A stretch of 13,300 nucleotides of DNA from Lentisphaeria bacterium (GCA_007133055.1 SLNM01000328.1:1-13300); one strand, 5' to 3'; counted from the first letter of the stretch, positions 1 through 6,540 are shown. Notes: generated by a model from the sequence alone, not told the origin. Translations and numbers: made by a program.

Positions 1-725
1 ACAGCCGCCACGGCTGGGCGGGGCAGATCAGGTGCGGCGAAACCTGGGTGCTCGATTCACCGTATAACAATGCGCTTTCTCATGAACTGATGTTTATGCT
101 CTTCTTTGCCGGCGCGGCCGAGCGGCAGGCGGGCCGGCCGGTTGAAATCGAAGCCGAGCTCTACCATGCTAACCCGATTCCCAGCGCCGATACCTGCGCC
201 CTGAGAATTATGACGGATACCGGCGTGCCGGTGCTGGTCTGGTTCACGCATGCCTGCGAAAAGATGGCCGGCTCCGAAATCGAAATCCGCGGCGAGCACG
301 GGCGCATCGTCTGGACGCGCAACGGCAGCCGGCTCGAGGATGTGGATGGCAACGTGGTTGAAACCTGGCCGGTGGCCGACGACCAGAGACGGGTCGTGAT
401 GGATGTCATGCTCGCGGCCATGCGCGGCGATGATGTGTTTTATCCGAATCCGGCCATTGCCAGCCTGCAAACCCTGACGGCTAACGCGGTCCATGAAGCC
501 GCACCAGTGGCTACGGTGCCCGACGAATACGTTGACCGGCCTGAGATCGACGGCGACCGCAAGGCCTGGATTCGCGGCATTGAGAAGTCGATCGCGCAAG
601 CGTTCCGCGAGGAGAAGCTGTTCCACGAATTGGGCCTGCCGTGGGCGGTGCCGGCCGGCCGCTTCGTCATTCCGGCTGACTATGCCTATTTTCCGCAGGC
701 TGCCAGGCTGAAATCCGAGAAATAA
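1..725 (+). CDS. Gfo/Idh/MocA-type oxidoreductase, 3' part (5' end outside window)
   Basis: The frame is open from the left edge (codons from position 3) to a TAA at 723-725, giving about 240 C-terminal residues. A GTG at 48 is an internal Val codon rather than a start, because conserved-looking sequence (SRHGWAGQIRCGETWVLDSP) precedes it. The segments with LDSPYNNALSHELMFMLFFAG, a sheet-rich middle (EIEIRGEHGRIVW), and a C-terminal helical part resemble the substrate/dimerisation domain of Gfo/Idh/MocA NAD(P)-dependent sugar dehydrogenases. The N-terminal Rossmann fold, which would bind the cofactor, is outside the window. These enzymes oxidise or reduce sugars and inositols, which fits the neighbourhood. 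The reading strand is opposite to the main minus-strand cluster, and a 924-bp spacer separates it from the next gene, so it need not belong to the same pathway. The family call is fairly secure; the substrate is unknown. Confidence 0.75.
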   Translation, partial: SRHGWAGQIRCGETWVLDSPYNNALSHELMFMLFFAGAAERQAGRPVEIEAELYHANPIPSADTCALRIMTDTGVPVLVWFTHACEKMAGSEIEIRGEHGRIVWTRNGSRLEDVDGNVVETWPVADDQRRVVMDVMLAAMRGDDVFYPNPAIASLQTLTANAVHEAAPVATVPDEYVDRPEIDGDRKAWIRGIEKSIAQAFREEKLFHELGLPWAVPAGRFVIPADYAYFPQAARLKSEK

Positions 726-794
726 GGGAGTTGGAAATTACTAAATTCCCGAAAATAAACCTTGTTCAAGGCCATTATCGGGTAGAACTAGGAG

Positions 795-1069
795 CGTAAT
801 CCGTAATCGTCGGTACGACCCGGTCGCGTTTAAAGCGGGTCGGTTAAGGGTATCCGAGTGAGGGTGGCGGTTTTTATTTAGTGCCTTAGTTCTTAGTGCT
901 CTAGTTCTTGGTTGGATACAGAGGGCAAGAACTCTAGGGAAACCGGTGGACGAGAACGGCGACGAGAACGGTTGACGATTGGAGCATGGGCTTATTCGTA
1001 ATCCGTGATCGTCGCCGTGGTCGTCGTCCGGTTCCCATGGGTCGGTTAAAGGGTATCCGGGTAAGTGGG
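795..1069. repeat. Degenerate direct repeat, two blocks 202 bp apart
   Basis: The block at 795-867 and the block at 997-1069 align at a constant offset of 202 bp. CGTAATCCGTAATCGTCG (795-812) matches CGTAATCCGTGATCGTCG (997-1014) with one change. GGGTCGGTTAAGGGTATCC (837-855) matches the stretch starting at 1039 apart from one inserted A. The middles of the blocks have diverged. This is seen directly; the origin (old tandem duplication, or two copies of an interspersed repeat) is inference. Confidence 0.65.
881..910. repeat. Two tandem 15-bp units
   Basis: GTGCCTTAGTTCTTA (881-895) is followed directly by GTGCTCTAGTTCTTG (896-910), 12 of 15 bases identical. It lies between the two larger repeat blocks of the spacer. 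No function is evident. Confidence 0.5.
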
Positions 1070-1073
1070 GCGA

Positions 1074-1121
1074 TTAAGTGTACGGTTAAGTGTGCGGGTA
1101 AGTGTGCGGGTAAGTGTGTAT
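1074..1121. repeat. 12-bp tandem repeat, four units
   Basis: Units are TTAAGTGTACGG (1074-1085), TTAAGTGTGCGG (1086-1097), GTAAGTGTGCGG (1098-1109) and the diverged GTAAGTGTGTAT (1110-1121). A further degenerate unit (GTAAGTGGGGCGA) precedes them at 1061-1073. As a multiple of three it keeps frames open and creates a spurious repetitive open frame on the minus strand. Such minisatellites often vary in copy number. Confidence 0.75.
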
Positions 1122-1182
1122 GGCTCGGTGGCGGGGCGTGAGCGGTGTTTTGCGGCGAGGGGGCGGATTTCGCGGGCGGCGT

Positions 1183-1301
1183 GCGCCTGGGCTCAGCTTT
1201 GGAAAGCAGAGCTGCATGGAGACCAAGTTGCTCGCAGCTGGGTTGCCTTAGCCTTGGAGGGGGCTGATTATCGCAGCCCCAGGCGCAGCGCCTGGGGTTT
1301 T
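1183..1301 (+). ncRNA. Candidate structured RNA or repeat with competing stems ending in a terminator-like hairpin
   Basis: The segment 1275-1286 (AGCCCCAGGCGC) can pair with either of two copies of the same partner. One is GCGCCTGGGCT upstream at 1183-1193, which would enclose an 80-nt domain (one bulged C). The other is GCGCCTGGGG immediately downstream at 1288-1297, which would form a compact GC-rich hairpin followed by TTTT (1298-1301). The enclosed domain can form smaller helices: GCTT-TGGA-AAGC (1196-1207), GCAG/CTGC (1206-1215) and CCAAG/CTTGG (1223-1227 with 1253-1257). This sharing of one strand is the layout of a transcription-attenuating riboswitch or leader. It may equally be an interspersed palindromic repeat. 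The run of four Ts is short, and the next gene starts 348 bp later, so the regulatory reading is weak. I do not recognise it as a known RNA family. Confidence 0.3.
1277..1301 (+). terminator. Terminator-like GC-rich hairpin with TTTT
   Basis: CCCCAGGCG (1277-1285) and CGCCTGGGG (1289-1297) form a perfect 9-bp stem with a 3-nt loop, followed by four Ts. It could end transcription on the plus strand in the spacer. The T-tract is shorter than in strong intrinsic terminators, and the hairpin lies about 550 bp past the oxidoreductase stop, so its role is uncertain. Confidence 0.4.
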
Positions 1302-1383
1302 GCGACAAAGCGGATTGTGCCATGGAGGGGCACTTCAACTCATGTGGGCGGGGTGGTGTAACTGAGCGCCCCTGGCACATCGA

Positions 1384-1399
1384 TCCGCCTGGCGGCGGA
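1384..1399. other. Short GC-rich hairpin
   Basis: TCCGCC (1384-1389) and GGCGGA (1394-1399) form a perfect 6-bp stem around a TGGC loop. No T-tract follows, so it is not a convincing terminator. It is probably part of the repeat-rich spacer. Confidence 0.4.
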
Positions 1400-1527
1400 C
1401 TCGACGTGCCTACTTCATTGTTCATCATTCAACATTCCGGCATCACTACCGTTTTCCGGGAAAACTGTTATTTAAGCACAAGAGTCAATATCTTTGAATT
1501 TAGCTATTTCACAGCCAAGATCAGAAT

Positions 1528-1571
1528 TTGACTTCTTTGAAGCAAGGGATATTATAAATCTTGCTTATAGT
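1528..1571 (+). promoter_or_regulatory. Putative sigma-70-type promoter for the LacI-family gene
   Basis: TTGACT (1528-1533) and TATTAT (1550-1555) are separated by 16 bp in an AT-rich stretch that contrasts with the GC-rich surroundings. A second -10-like TATAGT lies at 1566-1571. Transcription from here would leave an 80-90 nt leader before the ATG at 1650. The leader contains a small inverted repeat, TCTTG-TTTTTT-CAAGA (1577-1592), which could act as an operator or leader hairpin. It is predicted from consensus similarity only. Confidence 0.4.
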
Positions 1572-1649
1572 ATGAATCTTGTTTTTTCAAGAAAAAAAAT
1601 AGTGACAATCAGAATCAACTTTTATACTTCGTAGAGGCCTAGTTCGAAT

Positions 1650-2705
1650 ATGGCAGTGACACAAAAGGAAATTGCCCGAATTCTGGGGGTTTCCCAGCGC
1701 ACGGTTTCGGCCGCGCTCACCGGCAACAATCGGGTGGGCAAGGAACTGAAGGGGAAAATCCAGACCGTGGCCCGGGCCATGGGCTATCGCGCCCACTCCG
1801 CCGCCCGCGCGATCAAAACCGGACGACACCTGACCCTCGGCCTGGTTTTCCACAGCGACCAGTATTTCTTCTCCCGCGACCTGATCAAAGCGATTGCCGA
1901 CACCACCGAAAAGGCGGGGATGAACCTGCTTTTGGCCATGGTGCCGAAAGAGCAGCTAAACGATCTCAAGACGCCGCTGGAGACCAAGATATTCACTGAA
2001 CACTGCGTTGACGGCTTCCTCGTCAACACCGCGCTTCAAATGCCCGGCTCATTGCTTCATGCCATTCATGCCCAGGGGATACCGGCGGTCTGGATCGATA
2101 CCGCAGGCGAATACGACTGCGTTTACTCTGATGAACACGGTTGTGCCCGCAAAGCGGTCGAGGTTCTCTATGAGCATGGCCATCGGCGCATCTATTTCGC
2201 CACCTACTTGCAGACGGCCGCGAAATATGCGTCGCCAGAACAATTGGGGACGCATGTGGATATTGATCGTGAAATGGGCTATCGAGACGCCATGGGCGAC
2301 TTGGGGCTGCAATCGCGGGTTTGCGCCGGAGGTCTTACTTCGATGGAAGGTTTGCCGGCCTTTGATACCGGCAAACGGCTCGAGTGGGCGCTCGGTCTGT
2401 TGCGGGAAGAAGAGCTTCCAACGGCCTTCGTTTGCCGTAGCGAGAATGAGGCGGCAACCATTCTGTTGGCCGCCCGACAGTTGGGATTGACAGTTCCCGG
2501 CGATCTGTCCTTGATCTGCATGGCACCGGAGATCGTCAACAGTTGCGGGCTGCCGATCACCACCGTGACCACCAACTTCACCGAAATGGGGCGGGAGGCT
2601 GTGCGCTGCCTGATTCAGCGAATCGAAGAACCGGACACTCCGCTCCCGAGTCTGGTTGTGGGCTGCGGCAAAATAGCCGGACTAACCGTCGAACCGCCGG
2701 CTTGA
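1650..2705 (+). CDS. LacI-family transcriptional regulator
   Basis: This 351-residue protein has the full LacI/GalR layout and usual length. Residues 3-24 form the N-terminal helix-turn-helix (VTQKEIARILGVSQRTVSAA). The hinge follows at about 46-59 (AARAIKTGR), with Ile55 where most members carry the Leu that inserts into the operator minor groove. From residue 61 comes a periplasmic-binding-protein-like sugar-sensing domain, ending in the family-typical PTAFVCRSENEAA, VPGDLSLICM and ITTVTTNFTEMGREAV segments. It should bind a palindromic operator and respond to a sugar or sugar phosphate. An AGAGG about 12 nt before the ATG is a loosely spaced ribosome site. The gene faces away from the spacer and converges on the second LacI gene. 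Its target is probably one of the minus-strand operons, but this is inference. Confidence 0.88.
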   Translation: MAVTQKEIARILGVSQRTVSAALTGNNRVGKELKGKIQTVARAMGYRAHSAARAIKTGRHLTLGLVFHSDQYFFSRDLIKAIADTTEKAGMNLLLAMVPKEQLNDLKTPLETKIFTEHCVDGFLVNTALQMPGSLLHAIHAQGIPAVWIDTAGEYDCVYSDEHGCARKAVEVLYEHGHRRIYFATYLQTAAKYASPEQLGTHVDIDREMGYRDAMGDLGLQSRVCAGGLTSMEGLPAFDTGKRLEWALGLLREEELPTAFVCRSENEAATILLAARQLGLTVPGDLSLICMAPEIVNSCGLPITTVTTNFTEMGREAVRCLIQRIEEPDTPLPSLVVGCGKIAGLTVEPPA

Positions 2706-2946
2706 AAGTGGGGAATGGGATGTGGGAAGTGGCGGTCATATCCGTGCTATGGTTGACACATGCTGTAACCCAAAGCCGAAAGGGAGTCAATCATCACAGA
2801 GGCTGCCGTTTTCAACCACTGATCTTCACTAATGTTCAGGGAATGGCAAGCTGAAGCTTGAGGGCAGCCAGAACTACAAACCTTGCATGCGCTGGCTTCT
2901 GCGGCTTACCGGCGAAGTTTTGGAGTGCATGCACTCATGTTCTGTG
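2706..2946. other. Convergent spacer between two LacI-type genes
   Basis: This 241-bp stretch separates two tail-to-tail genes. It contains a small hairpin, CAAGC-TGAA-GCTTG (2847-2860), and a 14-bp perfect palindrome (2923-2936). Neither has a run of Ts, so no clear intrinsic terminator is visible for either gene. No open frame looks like a gene. Confidence 0.55.
2923..2936. repeat. 14-bp perfect palindrome
   Basis: GAGTGCATGCACTC reads the same on both strands and lies 10 bp beyond the stop codon of the minus-strand LacI gene. Being perfectly self-complementary without a spacer, it fits a dimeric protein-binding site or simple chance better than a terminator. Confidence 0.6.
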
Positions 2947-3993
2947 TCACGCCATTTCCATCAGTCTTGCTCCGTCGGGCAGAGGTGGCGGAGCAATCGA
3001 GGCGCCCTCGTGCAAATTCAATTTCATCACCATCTGTTCAGGCCCGGAAGAGCGGCCCTTGATCTGCCGCAGCAGAATCTCGGCGGCCGCCTCGCCCATT
3101 TGCTCGGCCGGCTGCCACATGGCGGTTATCTTCGGCATCAAGTCGTAGTTGACCGGTTTGTCGAAAGCGACCAGGGAGAGGTCCTCTGGAATTCCGAGGT
3201 TGCGCTCCAGGCATGATTGATAGAAGGACATTGCCAGTTTTTCGTCGTAGGTTGCGACCGCCGTGCATCCGGTCTCCTGGACCGCGTCGATAAACTCATG
3301 GTTGCTCATGGACTGGTCATAGTCGGTCACCATTTTCATTTCGTGTGTCCGCGCCCATTCCTGATAGGTCTGATAGCGGTCTGAGATACTCTGGTGGGAT
3401 TGCAGGCGGTGAATTTTGTTGGCGCAACGATAGGCTATGCGGCGATGTCCGGCCGCCGCCAACTGGGCCAGGAGGCGGCGCATGCCGTCGGTGTCGTCAA
3501 CCGCCACCCAGGAACAATCTTCTATACGGTCGTTGAGGATCAGCATCGGCATGGCGTGCCGCCGGAAATCGTCGATCAGTTCGCTGTCGCCGGTATCGAT
3601 AAAGACTGCGCCGTCGCAGCTTAGGGGGGCTGTTTTCCTGCCGGCCGGCGGGGGGAACGTCATATTCACCTGATAGCCATCGGCATTGAGGCGCTGGACC
3701 AGTGCTCCCAGCATATCGCCATAGGTGGCGGCGGGCAGAAAATTCGGCAGGTCGTAGCCGAAGATCAGCACCAGATCGAATCGTCGCCGCCGCAGACTGC
3801 GGGCGGCGGTGTTGGGTATGTAGGCCATGTCCAGTGCCGTCTTCAAGATCAGATCGCGGGTCTCGGGCTTGACCGAGAAATTATTGTCCACCTTGTTCAA
3901 GACCCGGCTCACCGTGGCGGGGCGGACTCCGCAAGCCTCGGCGACTGTTCTCAGGGTTGGCTTGTTTGTTTTTTTCTTCATAAGTCGTTTCAT
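2947..3993 (-). CDS. LacI-family transcriptional regulator
   Basis: The product is 348 residues. A helix-turn-helix lies at about residues 13-35 (TLRTVAEACGVRPATVSRVL) and a hinge at 59-69 with the canonical Leu67 (NTAARSLRRR). A sugar-binding domain begins near residue 73 and ends in GIPEDLSLVAFDKP and the ITAMWQPAEQMGEAAAEILL segment typical of the family. Residues 1-10 are Lys-rich and slightly longer than usual. An alternative ATG at codon 5 (3981) is equally plausible, since neither start has a clear Shine-Dalgarno sequence. The gene follows the DQQ-type sulfatase by 76 bp on the same strand and may be co-transcribed with it as a local regulator. It differs clearly in sequence from the regulator at 1650, so the two probably sense different signals. 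Confidence 0.88.
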   Translation of the reverse strand: MKRLMKKKTNKPTLRTVAEACGVRPATVSRVLNKVDNNFSVKPETRDLILKTALDMAYIPNTAARSLRRRRFDLVLIFGYDLPNFLPAATYGDMLGALVQRLNADGYQVNMTFPPPAGRKTAPLSCDGAVFIDTGDSELIDDFRRHAMPMLILNDRIEDCSWVAVDDTDGMRRLLAQLAAAGHRRIAYRCANKIHRLQSHQSISDRYQTYQEWARTHEMKMVTDYDQSMSNHEFIDAVQETGCTAVATYDEKLAMSFYQSCLERNLGIPEDLSLVAFDKPVNYDLMPKITAMWQPAEQMGEAAAEILLRQIKGRSSGPEQMVMKLNLHEGASIAPPPLPDGARLMEMA

Positions 3994-4069
3994 ATAATTA
4001 TTAGTTCTTGTTTGTCCGCACCTGGCTTCCTATAGTTTTCCTGCCCGCCTTTTAAAGCTTCGAGCTAAG
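3994..4069. other. Short spacer between sulfatase and LacI gene
   Basis: These 76 bp hold only a weak 4-bp hairpin (AGCT-CGA-AGCT on the minus strand) followed by TTTAAAA just past the sulfatase stop, and a TATAGG on the minus strand that could be a poor -10. The LacI gene may have its own weak promoter here or depend on read-through. Confidence 0.35.
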
Positions 4070-5389
4070 CTAGTTGCCTGCCAAGGCGAAATCCGGGCGG
4101 CGGTCTTCGGGAATACACTCGGCGATATCAAGAGAATCCAGCCATTCCGACAACCACTTTCGATGTTGTTGCAGTTCCGCCGCGAATTGGTCAATTTTCG
4201 CCAGGTTCGCGGTTTCGGCCGGGTCTTTGCGCATGTCGAAAAATTGTTCAACCTGGTCTCCCCGATATCGGATGTACTTGAAGCGTTCACTGCGAATCGC
4301 GTGGCCTTTTCCGCCCAGGCACTGCACTCCCACGTATTGCCGTTCCGGCAGGCAGCCTTGCTCAAAATAGGGTCGCAGGCTAATTCCTTTCACTCCGGCA
4401 GGCCAGGGGATATCGCAATAATCGCAGATGGTCGGGTAAATATCGAGTAGCGACACTGGGAACCGATCCTCCGCATGTCCGGCGGGGATGGTACCGGGCA
4501 ATCTTACTGCCAGCGGAACTCTGGCTGCCGAGTCGTAGAGGAAGTTTTTGGTAATCATGCCGAGTTCCCCCAGTCCTTCGCCATGATCAGAGCAGAACAC
4601 CACCAGCGTGTTTTCGGCCAGCCCGCTGTCATCCAGCGCTTCCAGCAGCCGGCCGATTTCGCCGTCGACCATTTCAACCAGGCGATAGTAGCCCCACCGG
4701 TAGATTCTCCACTGATATTCGCTCCATTCGGCAACGGTGCCTTTGGCCATGCGGCATCGCGAACGATGTGCCTCAGGGGCCTCGGGGTGAATGGAAAGGG
4801 TTGGCGGCAGTGGCGGCAGTTCGGTCTCGTCAAGGGGGTACCTGCCATCCTCGATCCCAGTGCAATAATGCGCCCACTCACAGATATCGTGCGGCTGGGT
4901 AAACATCGCAGCCAGAAGGAATGGCTGGGTTGAGCCTTCGTTGCGAAGAAACGCCTCGCAAGCCATGCCCACGGAGGTGTCCGACAATTGCCCCTGGCAA
5001 TTGATTCCGCTGGCCAGCATGTGGAAGCCGCGGACAAAGGCCGTGTGAGTTTCACGAACGTGCCACTTTCCGGCGTAGCAGGGGTTCTGCTGCGCTTTTT
5101 GGCGGAGAAGCCACTGGCCGATGTTGGGTATGGTGGAGCGAATATTGTGGCCGTTCGCATAAACACCGCACTCCAAGGGCATCCGCCCGGTTAGCAGGCC
5201 CGCCCGAGAGGGACCGCAGACGGGTTCGGGGCAATAGCATGCTGTGAACGAGGTGCCCTCGCGAACCAGCCGATCCATGTTCGGCGTGTGAAGCCAGGGG
5301 TTGCCAAACGCCGACAAGGCGGAGGCCATCTGCTGGTCGGTGACAATCAATAAAACATTCAGGTGACTATCTTTTAGGCTAGTACTCAT
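4070..5389 (-). CDS. Sulfatase (family S1, CxPSR formylglycine type, cytosolic)
   Basis: This 439-residue protein begins directly with the alkaline-phosphatase-like fold (NVLLIVTDQQ, metal ligand Asp18). It has the sulfatase signature CGPSRAGLLTG with Cys58 as the residue converted to formylglycine, GKWH at 107-110 (catalytic Lys108, His110), TQPHD at 164-168, and CSDHG at 266-270 (Asp268/His269 metal ligands) followed by Lys281. All expected catalytic positions are present, so it should hydrolyse a sulfate ester; the sugar is not predictable. There is no signal peptide, which points to the cytosol. The start is supported by AAGGGGG 8 nt upstream, inside the preceding gene. The ATG overlaps the end of the 289-aa unknown gene by 11 bp, suggesting translational coupling. 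The maturation enzyme is not encoded here. Confidence 0.93.
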   Translation of the reverse strand: MSTSLKDSHLNVLLIVTDQQMASALSAFGNPWLHTPNMDRLVREGTSFTACYCPEPVCGPSRAGLLTGRMPLECGVYANGHNIRSTIPNIGQWLLRQKAQQNPCYAGKWHVRETHTAFVRGFHMLASGINCQGQLSDTSVGMACEAFLRNEGSTQPFLLAAMFTQPHDICEWAHYCTGIEDGRYPLDETELPPLPPTLSIHPEAPEAHRSRCRMAKGTVAEWSEYQWRIYRWGYYRLVEMVDGEIGRLLEALDDSGLAENTLVVFCSDHGEGLGELGMITKNFLYDSAARVPLAVRLPGTIPAGHAEDRFPVSLLDIYPTICDYCDIPWPAGVKGISLRPYFEQGCLPERQYVGVQCLGGKGHAIRSERFKYIRYRGDQVEQFFDMRKDPAETANLAKIDQFAAELQQHRKWLSEWLDSLDIAECIPEDRRPDFALAGN

Positions 5390-6248
5390 AGTGATGGCCC
5401 CCTTGCACCAGTTCCTCGATTAATTTTGCGGTTTTCCGAGGTGCTTCCTCGTCCAGGGCCAACATCACCGAGCCGCTGAAGGCATAGAGTATGCGCTGAT
5501 GAGAATCGCGCCAGTACTCCCAGGGCAGCATGCCGCTGCCCAGTTGCAGGAAAGGCTGTAACAGCCCATTGGCGGTTCGTTCCGGCGAGATGACGTGGGA
5601 TATTTCCAACCGATGGCCCGGTTTCAATTTCCGGTCGTGCTCCAAGGCTGTGAAATCTGGGCCGCAGGCCTGATTGCCGCGTTGCAGCAGATCGACAATT
5701 GTCCATTGCGATACCAGCGGGCCTTTGGCCAGGGGCGCCTGCCTTGGTCGGCCATTAACGGAGAGAATGACTTGATTTTTCTCGACTCTCCCTTCTGTTC
5801 GCATACTTAACTCCGGCATTGGACACTGGGCGAAATCATAACAGGTGGTTCGCGCCGACCAATCTATCAGACTGGCCAGGTGGTCCGGACAGCACCTAAG
5901 CTCGGCCTCGACTACCTGGAACATGCCGTCGGTATTGACAATTACCTGGCGGACTTCGAAGCGAATGTCATTTTCGGCCGGACACCGGATGATTTCCAGA
6001 TGTCCCATGTTTTTGTTCTGAAACCATGTCCACCCATGGTTGCCCCATATGCGATAGCAGATACGCCATGACCCGAACGGATCGAACCCATCACCTTTGG
6101 GCACCGGATTATCCAGTCCCAGATTGGTCATGAGAGCAGGATGCAGCGGTTCGCAGAGCGTTTTGTCGTCCCCTCCCGAGCCCAAGGCTCCCAGGTGTCC
6201 TCGAACGACGGGTATGGTCATTGGTTCCATTTTCATTTCCATTTTCAT
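5379..6248 (-). CDS. Unrecognised 289-aa protein coupled to a sulfatase
   Basis: I do not recognise this family. It appears soluble, with no signal peptide or membrane segment. It is rich in aromatic residues, notably FGSWRICYRIWGNHGWTWFQ (58-77), and in short alternating strands (residues 95-165 and 205-225), suggesting a beta-sandwich-like fold. A C-terminal helix (270-282) ends in GGHHYEY. The N-terminus reads MKMEMKME because of a short DNA repeat, so starts at codons 1, 3, 5, 7 or 10 are possible. AAGG lies 4 nt before the first ATG and 10 nt before the one at codon 3, which may be the better start. Its stop lies 11 bp inside the sulfatase gene, so the two are almost certainly co-translated. 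A role in handling the sulfatase's substrate or product is inference from position only. Confidence 0.8.
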   Translation of the reverse strand: MKMEMKMEPMTIPVVRGHLGALGSGGDDKTLCEPLHPALMTNLGLDNPVPKGDGFDPFGSWRICYRIWGNHGWTWFQNKNMGHLEIIRCPAENDIRFEVRQVIVNTDGMFQVVEAELRCCPDHLASLIDWSARTTCYDFAQCPMPELSMRTEGRVEKNQVILSVNGRPRQAPLAKGPLVSQWTIVDLLQRGNQACGPDFTALEHDRKLKPGHRLEISHVISPERTANGLLQPFLQLGSGMLPWEYWRDSHQRILYAFSGSVMLALDEEAPRKTAKLIEELVQGGHHYEY

Positions 6249-6322
6249 AAAACCTTGCCTTGTGGAAAACTTAACGGTGCCAAGCGCGAGAGATCAAGAT
6301 GTCTGAAATTCCTCGTTTTTTC

Positions 6323-6427
6323 ACAGGGAGAGCGGGGAGGGCGGGGAGGGGGAAGCAGAAGTAGATCCGCCATATCCATTCTCTTTCCTGTCCCACTCCT
6401 TCTCACCGTCCTCACCGATCTCCCTGT
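6323..6427. repeat. Imperfect inverted repeat with about 26-bp arms
   Basis: The left arm starts ACAGGGAGAGCGGGGAGG at 6323. The right arm, read on the opposite strand from 6427, starts ACAGGGAGATCGGTGAGG. Over 26 positions, 22 match. About 50 bp separate the arms. The left arm also contains two tandem GCGGGGAGG units (6332-6350). Neither end carries a T-tract in the right place for a terminator. It could be a remnant of a small palindromic element or two oppositely oriented copies of one interspersed repeat. Confidence 0.6.
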
Positions 6428-6463
6428 TCAAATTTAATTTTGGTACCACTGCCATTTCGCCAA

Positions 6464-6481
6464 AAACCTGGTTTGAGTATA
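6464..6481 (-). promoter_or_regulatory. Putative -10 element with adjacent operator-like palindrome
   Basis: On the minus strand TATACT (6481-6476) is followed after one base by AAACC-A-GGTTT (6474-6464), a perfect 5-bp inverted repeat around one base. No good -35 hexamer is visible, though a 10-bp palindrome (6487-6496) covers part of that region. The palindrome would lie near the transcription start and block RNA polymerase, as LacI-family repressors commonly do. It would govern the unknown gene and sulfatase downstream. Consensus similarity only. Confidence 0.35.
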
Positions 6482-6540
6482 AGATTTAGATATCTAGTTT
6501 CCCTTGTCCGGTTGGCTCACCTGCGAAGTTACTGTGCGAG

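Larger units (their letters stand above)
726..1649. other. Long spacer without a supportable gene
   Basis: No reading frame here looks like a protein. The longest open frame (minus strand, 934-1428) is proline/arginine/histidine-rich low complexity that simply translates a 12-bp tandem repeat. The spacer holds two related blocks about 202 bp apart (795-867 and 997-1069), a pair of 15-bp units (881-910), a duplicated GACGAGAACGG (949-959, 961-971), a 12-bp tandem repeat (1074-1121), a strongly structured stretch (1183-1301) and a short hairpin (1384-1399). From about 1440 it becomes AT-rich and carries a likely promoter for the LacI-family gene at 1650. It appears to be repeat-accumulating non-coding DNA with a possible structured RNA. 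Confidence 0.7.
6249..6540. other. Regulatory spacer between the GH94 gene and the unknown gene
   Basis: These 292 bp separate two minus-strand genes and hold no gene. They contain a large imperfect inverted repeat (6323-6427), a -10-like hexamer with an adjacent palindrome (6464-6481) and a 10-bp palindrome TAGATATCTA (6487-6496). No obvious intrinsic terminator follows the GH94 stop. The spacer probably carries the promoter of the unknown gene/sulfatase pair. Confidence 0.55.

Noticed and set aside
48..50. GTG at 48 as the start of the oxidoreductase
   Set aside because: The same frame is open to the left edge with family-like sequence, so the gene is cut by the window and this codon is internal.
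726..750. Possible terminator after the oxidoreductase
   Set aside because: GGAA...TTCC gives only a 4-bp stem with mismatches and no T-tract.
1061..1121. CRISPR-like array
   Set aside because: The units are 12 bp, directly adjacent and without spacers; no cas genes are nearby.
934..1428. Minus-strand open frame of 164 codons in the spacer
   Set aside because: It is Pro/Arg/His-rich, translates the 12-bp tandem repeat and structured stretch, lacks any domain-like segment, and looks like a by-product of repetitive GC-rich DNA.
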